A stretch of 57,527 bases of DNA from Rhodocollybia butyracea (taxonomy: Eukaryota; Basidiomycota; Agaricomycetes; Agaricales; Omphalotaceae). Made by a program: the position numbers and the translations under genes. Below the pieces are notes generated by a model. It made no database searches. It was not told the origin of the DNA and saw only the letters and a program-made list of their open reading frames with translations. The DNA lies in assembly GCA_015501585.1 (NCBI GenBank), contig JADNRY010000384.1, forward strand, positions 1 to 57,527, read 5' to 3'. Shown here piece after piece: positions 23,736 to 35,532 of the stretch. How positions within the stretch are numbered: position 1 is the stretch's first letter; every line of letters begins with the position of its first letter.

Positions 23736-23938
23736 TTATATTTATAGCTTAGGGGGAGCTCTCTTTGTTTCGCAGAGGGGGAGTGTTGGATATTTGTCCT
23801 GGGCTGCTCAATCAAGGCTGTGGACAAACACATATATACAAATGATGTGTAACTACAACCCTTGATAATGATCTAATAGCAGTCTTGAACCGCCATCTCA
23901 GAGCCATCTCAGAGTCTAAGAGTCATCATTAACCAACA

Positions 23939-24062
23939 AGTGTTAGCTACAGTTACCACGTTCGGGCTCTGTATAACCCTCTTATTGTATGTATAGCGCA
24001 TATACATTGTCAAAATATATGGCTACAAGCCTAAGCGCAAAATCTGCGTATTACTGCACCTG
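23939..24062 (-). repeat. Dispersed repeat family A, inverted copy, continuation
   Basis: Continues the 21485-22330 copy after the gag-only element and matches the complement of 42772-42905. It ends at GTATTACTGC, the same boundary as the 42.77 kb copy. From 24063 to about 24780 I see no gene; there is a GGTTCGAAACC-like box on the minus strand near 24090 that I do not call a tRNA. Confidence 0.7.
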
Positions 24063-24779
24063 AACCTTAGGTTCGGTTTGGGTTTCGAACCCGGTGCAGG
24101 AGGTTCTCAAACCGACCCGCGGCAACACTGGTTACAGTTACATAATTAATCAACACTTGGGTTTATAATAACAAGGTTGAATATGTTATGGCTGCTTGAT
24201 AGATATTAGATACAAGGGATTATAAATTACTGATCTATTGTTATATCAACTGAAGATATAAAATCTGTGTCCTACACTCCTAACTCATGTTGAGTGTACA
24301 TAGTGCTGTCACACATCTGCTTACCTAATCACCTTCCCACAACCATATTCTATCTCTAAAGTATATACTTTCATAGTAAAGTTTGATTACATTCTTTATA
24401 TTCCTTCTAGTTCACTATTTTCCTTAGTTTACTTAGTTTTAGAGTTATTTCTTCAGTTTGAGTGGTGACTGTTGAAAATATCTATGTGCGCACAATTGTG
24501 GACACCTATTTTCACGCCTCATGCATTTCAGTACAAATAGAACCAAACAACTACCTATTCCTTACTTAGTTAGAAAGAGTTCAAATCAATGTTCACATTT
24601 CTTTGATTCATTTCATTGTTTGGTGTCTATTGGAGTACTGAGCAACTATAAGGCTATTAGTACAACACTATAGCTGTTATACTGAGCATAACAACACTGT
24701 ACTAAGACGGGTAGCATACTGCTTGGGTTAGCTGAAGGGCACTCCAGTGTGTTTAACTTCAACAAGTGCTGTTCTCTTC

Positions 24780-25350
24780 AACAACTCAGCCCCTGAGATC
24801 AGAGGTGGTGCTCACAGTAAATGGATGATGTTTCTTCGGAAGAACTGAAAATTTATTATACAGTACTTGCTGTATGGTAGCTCCACATTCTGTTAGTCTC
24901 CCCTAGGCAGACTTGTTATACACTGACAATCCATACAGATGTGTGTATATAGACCATTCTGTAGAACAAGAACCTCAGTTGTAATATAGGAACAACTCTA
25001 TTTGAAAAATACCTGTAGAACAAATGTCAGTAATGCTCACCCTCAGTTGTAATATAGGAACAACTGAGGGTGGGGATTCTGGGGGCTCAAGTATAAGTAT
25101 CAGACCGGGAGAACAGATGAGCCTGTAACCAAACAGAAGTAACAGGCGGACAAACAGATAAGGGATTGATAAGGGAACAATGATATACATGGAAAGGCAA
25201 AGCAATATCTCTAGCATGGATTGATGAATACATTTCCTAACACATTAGTATATATATATGCAAAGACCTGCATGGTCCAATTTAGTACATACAGATAACT
25301 GTACAAACTCAAAATCTTCACTACTTAAGTACCCTGACCCTCAGAACTGG
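24780..25350 (-). repeat. 3' flank of decayed secreted-protein paralogue
   Basis: The complement of 25220-25350 and of 24780-24860 matches 10643-10860. Between them is extra sequence (about 24870-25215) that contains the phrase CCTCAGTTGTAATATAGGAACAACT twice. Confidence 0.6.
25039..25073. other. Perfect 13-bp inverted repeat (hairpin)
   Basis: CACCCTCAGTTGT, nine bases, then ACAACTGAGGGTG. The left part also occurs at about 24970 without the full complement. It could be a terminator-like or transposon-derived hairpin; no role can be assigned. Confidence 0.6.
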
Positions 25351-25371
25351 GAACTATAGGGAGTGTTGGAT

Positions 25372-25570
25372 ATCACAAAATATCAGTATCATTGTTATGA
25401 TTGATCAAGCTCATCCTTATCTCACACTCATTATTGAACATACTTACACGTACTTATTTTCTATCACCCCCATTACCAGTATATAAGCAGTAGCTAGATA
25501 TACACTACCTCATCCGATTGCCCCTCTCTTTGTACTGTAGAGAACAAATGGAATATATTGTGCTTTTCAC
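25372..25570 (+). mobile_element. Truncated LTR remnant
   Basis: Starts with TATAGGGAG then TGTTGGATATC, like a copia polypurine tract joined to a 3' LTR start, and contains TATATAAGCAG as a TATA box near 25479. It separates the decayed secreted-protein copy from its own 3' flank. The right end is not clear. Confidence 0.45.
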
Positions 25571-25574
25571 TCTA

Positions 25575-26406
25575 CTCTGCCATTGTGCTATATGTTATCC
25601 TGAGTGGTAATATTGTGTTTTTTTGGCTCACAATGATCCATTGGTCACCAACTACTGACAGGTCTCCCCCGTTGTGATTTTTCAAAGCCGTTCCAAGTGG
25701 GCCGTCCTGAGCTAAGGCCCACATACTAACTACCACTAATGGTGGATGTAGGTACCAATGGCACCCTTTGGCCATCGTTTTTAACTAGCAAAGCATATGT
25801 GAACTGTAAGGAAAACCAGACCCAGGAGCGAGTACTCACAACAATCACCTTTCGCTAACCACCCAAAACACTCAATAATGGGTAATTGGTGAGTTTGAAA
25901 TATGTCCATCTCCTCAGCGTCGGTTTCAGATCGTGTTCTTGTGTCTGGCTTCCATTCACCTTGGAAATCTATTCTTGGGGACGGTTGGTAATTTAAGGCT
26001 CTATCCTTCAAAGCTTGATGGAAAACCAGGGTGATGATTTTTTGGCTAAATCCGGAGTAGTGCCGTTCTGGTCTATACCCGTTTTCGTAAGGAGCATCAC
26101 CAAGGGCTGGGCATCCTGGAAATATGTATTAGGTATAGTACAGTGTAACGGGTAGCCCAGTAAAACATTTGCCTGTGATTCTATTTTCTGGGACTTCAAT
26201 GACCTCGGGGTCTGGGCTCTTCCCTTGATTCCCTGACAGCCCTCCAGGTATTACCTGTAATACCTGGGTTAACCTACTAATAGCGTAGTACCAATACAAA
26301 ACTTGTCTACCTGAGACTCGCCAGGGCCGGGCACTGGCATAGGGAGCACAGGGCTTGCCAGGAGCGCAAAAAGAAGAAGAATAGTAAAGAGAATGGTAGA
26401 GCGCAT
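25575..26406 (-). pseudogene. Decayed paralogue of the secreted two-module gene
   Basis: The ATG at 26406 opens a signal peptide nearly identical to that of 9018-10642. The intron and exon pattern of the first module follows: acceptor ATTACAG, module start QPLVMLLTKTG, then GWLAKGD and the module intron with the same GTGAGTACTCGCTCCTGG donor region. Here that intron is 55 nt. The frame is broken after about 55 codons of the module (SIKL stop), the exon-2 donor reads GC rather than GT, and there are stops after the module intron. The second module is missing. It lies in the segment inverted with the copia 5' half. Confidence 0.8.
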
Positions 26407-27118
26407 GTTTGAGAATTTGAGAATTTCACGTATAGAGTAGAACAGAATACAGATCGACCAGCAAGCTGTATTTAAGTGAGGACTGGACCTGCAGAACTAA
26501 GGAAACATCTCCATCCACAAGTTGCTTTTTATGGCGACCTATAGAAGAAGACGATATGGTTGGTCAGGGGGACATAGCAAGTTGCTTGCAAACAGCGTAG
26601 CGACAGCCTGGCGACAGCTGTATTGCATTTCTGTGGTACTCAGGAGTTGCTGGTCAACCTTTATCCCATCTCGACACAGTAACATCATTGTCTCTTAGGA
26701 GTCTGGTCCATATGGCATATGCTGCGTAGTATTGGCAAATCTGCTGTGCAGTCAGCGACTTTGTGATTGGGTCTTTCATTTCCGACGTCAGGAGTCCTGT
26801 GTGTGAAACCCAAATCTGTAATGGTATGGGGTATGGCAGTTGCTGAATTAAGTGAATAGATGTGTCCAACTTGCTGATGAATACACTTACTTCACTGCCA
26901 GCTTCCATCAGTCAACCAGCACTGGCCTTGACTTTTTATTCGAGTGTAGGAGCAATGTTAGTTATGGTTTTGTTTGATCAATAGACTATATTTGGCAGAT
27001 AGGATTGTTCAGGGTTGGTTCAGAGGTTGTTTTAATCCGGATCGTACTTATTCCTCCGTGGTCCTCTGTGACTGACCGGCGGAGGCGGAATTTGCACAAT
27101 CCTTTACTTAAAATTCAG
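26407..27118 (-). repeat. Block S upstream region, inverted continuation of copy 3
   Basis: The reverse complement matches 8066-9017, without the 268-bp insertion at 8337-8604. It joins 10870-11625 if the copia element and the inversion are removed. Confidence 0.8.
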
Positions 27119-27123
27119 CCAAC

Positions 27124-27639
27124 TGTTGAAACTAGATTACCGCTTATGAGTCGTATCTAATCAGTGATGTGAGTCGACTAGACGCACTTGCTATACGATC
27201 AATGAACTGTTGATATATGCTATGTTGAAACTCACCCTCAAACACTAGATGCAGCCTCTATGCAGGTTCGTATAGATGTAGTCAATTATGCCATTCGCTA
27301 TTAGTCTTATGATACATAGCTTGTACACTGTCTTGCAGTACCTATGAACAATACCTATAGAATTACCATACGGACTCCATCTTCTAGGGTACATTATGCA
27401 CATGTATATGCACTATGTTTAGCAGTACGACTCAAGTAGACTCATACATTGTTATAGGGTTTATTATATTCTGTAGTATAAATACTGTAGATATTTTCCT
27501 GTAACAATAACCAGGAATCCTACTATTCGTCTGGACACTTGTTCTGCTCTCAACAAGTACTCTTACAACTCCTGTAACATCCTTACACTCTCAGGTGAGT
27601 ATGCTGTCGACCTTGTGTTGACTGACCGCTGTTTCTACA
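27124..27639 (+). repeat. Copia 5' LTR (516 bp)
   Basis: TGTTGAAAC...GTTTCTACA, preceded by the target duplication CCAAC (27119-27123) and followed by the primer site GGTTATGGGCCCCGG at 27640. It matches the split LTR at 11626-13539 on the other strand. Confidence 0.9.
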
Positions 27640-28382
27640 GGTTATGGGCCCCGGATCGCTTCAACACATGTTGTGCCCTCCATTGTGCTTACTGCACTTG
27701 GTTAGACAGTGTTCAATGAACGTCCAACGCTCATTCCTGGAGTGTACGAAGTTCGCGTGTTGTGCATAGCTGGTCATGGTACATGGTAACATTCATGGAT
27801 CGCATTTCTCTCCATTCCTGCATTGTTCAAAAATATACATGACTTTGCACACTGACACACACATGTATTTACATAGGCACCCGATGATTGAACGAACTGT
27901 TTAAGGGCTTTGCTGTGATGGCATTCCCTTTAGGGTTTTATTCCCTGCCAGGTAGACTTGGGGTCACCACTATAATAGCCATAAAAGCGTTCATGTGCAT
28001 CCGCTGGCAAACTGCGAACGATCATTGGGTTCTTGGCCTTCATAGAATAACTGTACATACACATTACCTACCTGCTGCTTGCCTTAAGTTCTTCACATGC
28101 TGAAGGGATACTGTTCGATTGTGCTGCAAAGCACATCTGAACGTTGACTGAACGCATATTCTTGGCATTCAGTTACCCTATTTGTGTTCCGATCAACTTA
28201 AGTGACTGAGTCCGAATTGGAATGATCGGATCAGTGGATGGAAAATGGATGGATAATTATATGCGATCAACACTGAAAACACTTGTCACGGGTTTCCGAC
28301 TTTGTTGTTGTGATCTGTGTTCATAACTTGTGGAAGCACGTCACTGACTGTTGCTCTACTTTTTCTAGAACCTTATCAAAAC

Positions 28383-30559
28383 ATGTCTCTCTCAAACCTC
28401 TCTAGTGTTCCTCTCCTCAATGGGGCTAACTACCCTCCTGGTCCAGTTCAATGACAGCGCTCCTTAGAGCCTCTCGTTGTTGGTCTGTTGTTAGTGGCCA
28501 ATCGACTTGTCCACTACAAACCTTTCGCAAACCCACTGCTGATGAAATCGCCGCAAAGACTTACAAGTCTGGTGAAGATATAGAGACCACCACTGCCGAG
28601 CGACAGAAAGAGATTGACGACTGGGAAAACCTTGATGACCAAGCCATGGGCTTAATTGCTCTCCGACTTCCTGACAACATCAGAGCTACTGTTCTGAAGG
28701 ATGAAGCATACGAAACCTGGGCCGAAATCAAAAAGATCTACGGCAAACCCGGCTCTGCTGGCACTTTTGGCATCTTCAAAGAGGCCATTAACTTCCAAAT
28801 CGATGGAAGAGCCGATCCCACCCTAGCCTTGGCTTCACTGACTTCCACCTTCTCCCGCCTTGATGGCTCCAAACCAGTAAAAGCTATGATTCTCTTGGCC
28901 GCCTTACCTACTCAATGGGATAGTCTTGCAATGACAATCCTTTCTCGAGATGCTACTCTTCTTACTCCATCCAACATCATGCCGATCATTCAGGACGAGT
29001 ACCGCCGCCGCCAATCCAACGCTACCTTGCTCGCGGCCCGCATCTCTGGCATCAAACGTCAATCTGACTCCAAGTCTTCTTGGAATGATCAGAAAAAGAA
29101 GAAAGACACCAAGAAGGGAGTGCCTTACCCGGCAAGCAAACCTTCCAACAACTCGTCCTCTTCTTCTGACAAAGACAAAAAGACACGCCACAGAAAGAAA
29201 GGAGGAAAAGGCAAAGAAAAGGCTCATGAATCGGCTGAAGTGGAGACTTCCAATGTCTCTAATTTCGCCACCTGCCTTGCCTCGTGCATCAACGACAGCT
29301 TCCTCCGTGAAGCCTCCCACGACTCCGTCCTTGACAGGATGAAGATCGAGGAAGTAGAGGTCGATCTCTCTGATCACCTTTGGCCTCAGACTAAACTCGA
29401 AATGGACATTGACGAGGAAATGTATGGCTCTGGAGATGAGCGCCTTATTTTCTGGCAAGCTTCCCTTAATAGTCTTAAGGAAAAATTCACTGACCAATTG
29501 CACTCATTACAACAGATGTTCAATAATATGGCTGGAATATCGAACGGTCCAAATGGACCTTATGTATCACATTCTCCACGCTTCTTGAACTCTGTACCTC
29601 CTAGTGAGGGTAAATTAAATAAAATGGTTTCTAATGATGTGCATGGTGTGAATAAGAACCTTAGTCAGATATTTAACACGTGGCTGCTTGATTCCAGTGC
29701 ATCTGGATATTTTACCCCTTATCGGCAAGACTTTGTGTCTTATAAAAAATTCACACATCCGATACCTGTCCAGACTGCTGACGAACGTACGTCAACCTTT
29801 ATTGAAGGTGCCGGAACAGTCTACATAAGGCATGACAACGGCGAAGGAAAAATCCTCACGACTAAGTTACACCCAGTGTTTTACCAACCGCATTGCACAC
29901 ACCGACTTCTATCTGTTGGTTTATTAAATCAACAGGGTTGCTACACAACTATTAACATTGAGAAATCAGTTATTCGTAAGACGGATGATGACTCTATAAT
30001 CATGACCTTATATCCCAATAACAACAGGGATAATATTCACTGGCTAAATGCCGATGTAGTGAAATCTGAGATAGGCATGATATCATCTCCTAATGATTTT
30101 AACACCTGGCATAACCGTTTTGCACATCCCGGTGATGTCGTATTACGCAATGCTCCTGGAAATGTCAACGGACTACCTAAGTTATCGATACCAGATAAAG
30201 AATCTCCATGCAAAGGTTGCGCGCTTGGAAAGGCTGCCTCCAAAGCATATCCTAAGTCCGAGAAACGAGCATCCAACCCTATGGATCTAATTCACACAGA
30301 TTTGGTTGAAATTCCAACCGTCTCTTATCATAAATTTAAATTTGTGATCACTCTGCTGGATGACTGCTCTTCTCATGCTACTTTGATCATGCTGCGACAA
30401 AAATCAGAAGCGTTTCAAGCCTTCAAGGATTTCAAATCTTGGGCTGAAAAACAAACTGGACGCAAACTTGTGCGTTTCCGCATTGATCGAGGGGGAGAAC
30501 TCAAAGGAATTTACTTCCTTTCTCAAGTCTGAGGGTATTGATATTCAAATGTCCAAACC
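28383..30559 (+). pseudogene. Copia Gag-protease-integrase (N-terminal part)
   Basis: The Pol start lies at 28383 (MSLSNLSSVPLLNG), and one missing base near 28438 shifts the frame into the 693-codon frame at 28451-30532. In order: UBN2-type Gag, a Lys/Ser-rich linker without a visible CCHC knuckle, an aspartic protease site reading LLDSSAS (usually D-S/T-G), the integrase zinc-binding motif WHNRFAH...CKGC, and integrase catalytic aspartates in HTDLVEIP and FRIDRGGE. A second one-base loss near 30495 shifts the frame again (RGGE, then NSKEF in another frame). The core is cut by FB2 before the third catalytic residue. The element is therefore defective at least three times over. Confidence 0.85.
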
Positions 30560-31114
30560 CAGTTCAGTCACCCACATATTTGGTCTTATTAGTCTGCACT
30601 TTTGTTACATTGACCTTACTAAAAAGACCCAAAAACCTAGGCAAAACCCGGGCAGCTAGGTCATGACCTTGGGATTTAGGTCATGACCTGGGAATTAGGT
30701 CATGACCTAAAAAATTGGTCATGACCTAGGTCAGGTTGGTCTTTTCCTGGGGTTGGTAGGTCATGGCCTGGGGTGAGATAGGATATGGCCTAGGTTCGGC
30801 AGGGCATGGTCTAGGTGAGGGAGGGGATGGTCTAGGAGGGGGAGGGTATAGTCTAGGAGGAGGAGGTTATGGTCTAGGAGGGGGATATATAGTTAGTTTA
30901 AGAGGTGTAGGGTGAGAGTGGAGGATGGTGAGATAGAGAATATAAGCAAGAATGAAATATCATAGAATCATGACAAGAAATGTGTAGTAACATATTGGGA
31001 TTATTGGGATTTTTTACATATCTGTAGATTATGACAAGATCAAGCTAAGTCACAGTGCCCTGTTCTGGGTTGTCAGGCAAGAATGTCACGTGACTTACCT
31101 GACCTAGCTGATTC

Positions 31115-31350
31115 AGGTCATGACCTACTTTTTTAGGTCATGACCTACTTTTTAGGTCATGACCTGGGTGAACTAGGTCATGACCTACCTGACCTAGGTC
31201 ATGACCTGGGTGAACTAGGTCATGACCTACTTGACCTAGGTCATGACCTGGATGAACTAGGTCATGACCTACCTGACCTAGGTCATGACCTGGGTGAACT
31301 AGGTCATGACCTGGGTGGACTAGGTCATGACCTACCTGGCCTAAGTCATG
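31115..31350. repeat. FB2 left-arm palindrome array (12 units)
   Basis: Twelve units carrying AGGTCATGACCT with alternating spacers (GGGTGAACT, ACCTGACCT, ACTTGACCT). Confidence 0.9.
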
Positions 31351-33574
31351 ACCCAAGCCAATTTAAAAATCACTAAATTAGGAAATTTTTCCATTTTTGC
31401 AGTGGATGAGGTCAAAGCTGTTTTTATTACCAAATAATGCAATTTTCAAACACCTTAACCAGTTTTATGTTTTTTTAATAGAGTTAGATACATTTGGAAA
31501 TTTTTATAAATTACTATATTAGGCAATTTTATTTCAATAGACTTTTATTTCATAATTAGGCAATTTCAAAACTTTTGCAGTGGATGAGGCCAAAGCTGTT
31601 TTCATTGCCTAATTGAGAAGTGACAAATTTGCAGTGGATGAGGTCAAAGCTGATTTCATTACTTATTTGAAAAATGACAAATCTTTTGCAGTGGATGAGG
31701 TCAAAGCTGTTTTCACTACCCAATTAAGAAATGACAAAACTGAACACACAAACTGTGTACGAGTGACTCTTTTCCTAAGGACAATAGCTTGTGGTAGACA
31801 TCCAGACCTTTTGTTTATAGACAGAATAGGTTGCTCACCTAAAATGAAGCCAATCCTGTGGTGGGAAGGGGCTGGATTGCAAAATATTTTTTGGATAACC
31901 TTTGATTGTAGTGGATGAGGCCAAAGCTGTATGCCCATAAAAGGAAATCAATGAAAAGTGTTGAGTCTAAAGATTGCTTGATATAACATGCAGATTGGCA
32001 TGGATAAGGGTGATCCTTTTCATCCCCTGATGCGCTAATGTGCTGTCTACCCTTTCTGAGTCTCAGATATATTTAGATGGCCACTGGGAGATCAGTCTTT
32101 ATTGATCTTTGAACTTTCTCATCAAAAACCTTCATTTTTTCGAAATTAGAGGATAAGTATCAGAGCATCCAGGGCAGGGTGGGCCACAGGCTTCTAGGAC
32201 ATTGTACCCTGGTATAATAGGTACATTTAGACGACTCAGGAGTAGCCTATACTGTCCTGAGAGAGTGGATAATAAGCGATACCTGTCTAATTAGGCATAA
32301 ATTTCGCTTTTTTGCCGGTTAAATCATTAATAGTGGGAGTTGTAGGCAAGAGAAGACTGTCTAGCTTGGCATATAGCATGCTAGGAATACATAGATTGAT
32401 ATCAGGACCTTTTCCTGATAACCCCTTCCCTTATCTTGATGTACCAGTAGTCCTGGGTTCTTAAGTGTCTGATACTTGTGTCAAACTTATTATCACATGT
32501 TGAACTTCAGATAGTGAGAATATTTTGTTATAGACATGCTATATCAAGTCCTGGTACACTATTCCTCGAGTTTCTCCTCAATCCCTTGCCTACAGCTGCC
32601 TCTATTAATGATTTGATGGTCCAAAAAGCGAAATTTATGCATACATATACAGAGATCAATTATTACCCACTCTCCCAGGACGGTATAGGCTACTCCTGAG
32701 TCGTCTAAATGTACCTATTATACCAGGGTACAATGTCCTAGAAGCCTGTGGCCCACCCTGCCCTGGATGCTCTGATACTTATCCTCTAATTTCGAAAAAA
32801 TGAGGGTTTTTGATGAGAAAGTTCAAAGATCAATAAAGACTGATCTCCCAGTGGCCATCTAAATATATCTGAGACTCAGAAAGGGTAGACAGCACATCAG
32901 TGCATCAGGGGATGAAAAGGATCACCCTTATCCATGCCAATCTGCATGTTATATCAAGCAATCTTTAGACTCAACACTTTTCATTGATTTCCTTTTATGG
33001 GCATACAGCTTTGGCCTCATCCACTACAATCAAAGGTTATCCAAAAAATACTTTGCAATCCAGCCCCTTCCCACCACAGGATTGGCTTCATTTTAGGTGA
33101 GCAACCTATTCTGTCTATAAACAAAAGGTCTGGATGTCTACCACAAGCTATTGTCCTTAGGAAAAGAGTGTACACAGTTTGTGTGTTCAGTTTTGTCATT
33201 TCTTAATTGGGTAGTGAAAACAGCTTTGACCTCATCCACTGCAAAAGATTTGTCATTTTTCAAATAAGTAATGAAATCAGCTTTGACCTCATCCACTGCA
33301 AATTTGTCACTTCTCAATTAGGCAATGAAAACAGCTTTGGCCTCATCCACTGCAAAAGTTTTGAAATTGCCTAATTATGAAATAAAAGTCTATTGAAATA
33401 AAATTGCCTAATATAGTAATTTATAAAAATTTCCAAATGTATCTAACTCTATTAAAAAAACATAAAACTGGTTAAGGTGTTTGAAAATTGCCTTATTTGG
33501 TAATAAAAACAGCTTTGACCTCATCCACTGCAAAAATGGAAAAATTTCCTAATTTAGTGATTTTTAAATTGGCT

Positions 33575-33800
33575 TGGGTCATGACTTAGGCCAGGTAGGT
33601 CATGACCTAGTCCACCCAGGTCATGACCTAGTTCATCCAGGTCATGACCTAGTTCATCCAGGTCATGACCTAGGTCAAGTAGGTCATGACCTAGTTCACC
33701 CAGGTCATGACCTAGGTCAGGTAGGTCATGACCTAGTTCACCCAGGTCATAACCTAAAAAGTAGGTCATGACCTAAAAAAGTAGGTCATGACCTGAATCA
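33575..33800. repeat. FB2 right-arm palindrome array (11 units)
   Basis: Eleven units, mirror orientation to the left array; one unit reads GGTCATAACC, losing the palindrome. Confidence 0.9.
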
Positions 33801-34353
33801 GCTAGGTCAGGTAAGCCACATTCTTGCCTGACAACCCAGAACAGGGCACTGTGACTTAGATTGATCTTGTCATAATCTACAGATATATAAAAAATCCCAA
33901 TAATCCCAATATGTTACTACACATTTCTTGTCATGATTCTATGATATTTCATTCTTGCTTATATTCTCTATCTCACCATCCTCCACTCTCACCCTACACC
34001 TCTTAAACTAACTATATATCCCCCTCCTAGACCATAACCTCCTCCTCCTAGACTATACCCTCCCCCTCCTAGACCATCCCCTACCTCACCTAGACCATGC
34101 CCTGCCCCACCTAGGCCATATCCTATCTCACCCCAGGCCATGACCTACCAACCCCAGGCCATGACCTACCAACCCCAGGAAAAGACCAACCTGACCTAGG
34201 TCATGACCAATTTTTTAGGTCATGACCTAAATCCCAAGGTCATGACCTAGCTGCCCGGGTTTTGCCTAGGTTTTTGGGTCTTTTTAGTAAGGTCAATGTA
34301 ACAAAAGTGCAGACTAATAAGACCAAATATGTGGTTGCCTGAAGTGTCTGATC

Positions 34354-35532
34354 CATGTTCCTATGGACTTATGGTTTCAGTGGTTTGGAAAATTCCCTTT
34401 GTCTTTGTATTCTGCACAATATTGGCATGCACATCTACGAAAGATCCAATCCAAAGGCATCAGCCAGAAAACCAAAGAGCAGGTGGTTGATAAGCTTTTG
34501 GATGACAAAAAACCTTATATCGGATCCTGGATATCATTTTATAGGCCCGAGATGCATTGGGGTAAAGCAAGCTTGGCACCGCAATTATATTATGCAGCTG
34601 CGACTGGGCTTACACCTGTAGTGTACCAACTTCTCCAAACTGGTTATGATATTCACGCGCAGGGAGGAAGATACGGAAATGCACTCCAGGCAGCCGCAGC
34701 TGGGGGACACGAGGCTGTGGTCCATCTACTCCTGGAACATGGTGCGGACGTCAATGCATGCGGTGGAGAATGCGGGACTGCCCTTTGTGCAGCTGCATTT
34801 TGGGGGCATTGTCATGTAGTCGGCGTGCTACTGGACAGCGGAGCTGATATCAATGCTCAATGTGGGCATCATGCAAATGCACTATATGCCGCGGCTATCA
34901 AACGGCGTCAGAGTGTAGTCCGTTACTTGCTGGAGCATGGGGCGAATGTAGATGCCTGAGGCAGAGAATGTGAAACCCCACTTTGCGCAGCTGCAGTTAA
35001 GGGCTATCATGATATAGTTCATGATCTCTTGGAGCATGGAGCTGATGCAAATATTCAGTGTGGGCATTATGCAAACGTACTGTATGCGGCAGCTGCCGAG
35101 GGGCATGAGAAGGTGGTTCGTGAACTGTTGGAGCATGGGGCAGATGCAAATGCTCGAGATGGAGAATATGAAACGGCACTCTGTGCAGCTGCGGTTTTGG
35201 GACATAGTGATGTGGTTCATGATCTGCTCGAGCATGGGGCTGATGTAAATACTCAAGGCAAAAGATCTGTAACTCCACTCTACCTAGCCGCAACTGAAGG
35301 ATATGAGGATGTGGTTCTTGATTTACTAGCGCATGGGGCTAATGTTAATACTCAATGTGGAGAGTATGGAACTGCACTGGATGCAGCAACACTTTGGGGA
35401 CATGGGAGTGTGATTTTAGCTCTTCTGGAACGGAGGGTTGACACCAATGCTCAATTTGGGGAGGTGGAGATAAGTTTTCGCCGGAAGCAGCAGAGAGACT
35501 TAAAAACGAGATCAGTGGGCTCGGTGGGATGA
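34354..35532 (+). pseudogene. Ankyrin-repeat protein remnant (NLR-like), 5' truncated
   Basis: A splice-acceptor-like TTTCAG at about 34379 leads into a frame with FPLSLYSAQYWHAHLRK, the kind of segment that follows the NACHT domain in fungal NACHT-ankyrin proteins. About ten ankyrin repeats follow, with consensus TALxAAAxxGHxxVVxxLLEHGADVNA. A TGA at 34957-34959 falls after HGANVDA, and the repeats resume in the same frame to 35532. The upstream signalling or NTPase region is absent because FB2 ends only a few bases before the fragment. This was probably a NOD-like gene that lost its 5' part in the rearrangement, plus one nonsense change. The NACHT link is inference. Confidence 0.75.

Larger units (their letters stand above)
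22331..23938 (+). mobile_element. Gag-only LTR retrotransposon (TR-GAG type)
   Basis: A complete 1.6-kb element with LTRs at 22331-22496 and 23784-23938 (TGTTGG...CCAACA). The LTRs are identical as read, except for one extra 11-bp CCATCTCAGAG unit in the 5' copy. AGTG flanks both sides, and family A supplies the unoccupied site (complement of about 42902). Directly after the 5' LTR is GGTTATGGGCCCC, the same primer site as in the copia element. A polypurine tract (23774-23783) precedes the 3' LTR. It encodes only Gag, so reverse transcriptase and integrase must come from another element. Confidence 0.85.
27124..30559 (+). mobile_element. Ty1/copia retrotransposon, 5' half
   Basis: 5' LTR, leader (27640-28382), gag, protease and the N-terminal half of integrase, ending exactly where FB2 begins. 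Read through the FB junction into the complement of 18079 it would continue in the same integrase (SKP then EPYV). The missing half is on the minus strand at 11626-18079. Confidence 0.9.
30560..34346. mobile_element. Giant fold-back element FB2 (3.8 kb palindrome)
   Basis: Same structure and ends as FB1 but with both arms complete. Left end CAGTTCAGTCACCCAC, right end GGTTGCCTGAAGTG. Arms of about 1.9 kb are mirror images down to a diverged centre near 32.45 kb. The 21-bp arrays have 12 units on the left (31115-31350) and 11 on the right (33575-33800). Arm iterons TTTGCAGTGGATGAGG...CAAAGCTG recur about five times per arm. It encodes no transposase, so it must be moved in trans. The right end directly abuts an ankyrin gene remnant. 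Confidence 0.85.

Noticed and set aside
24070..24140. tRNA-like GGTTCGAAACC box on the minus strand
   Set aside because: I could not build an acceptor stem, D-arm or anticodon arm around it; it may be a decayed SINE or chance.
20569..33800. CRISPR-like array of regularly spaced palindromic repeats
   Set aside because: Units are contiguous 21-bp tandem repeats without unique spacers, in a eukaryotic context with no cas genes.
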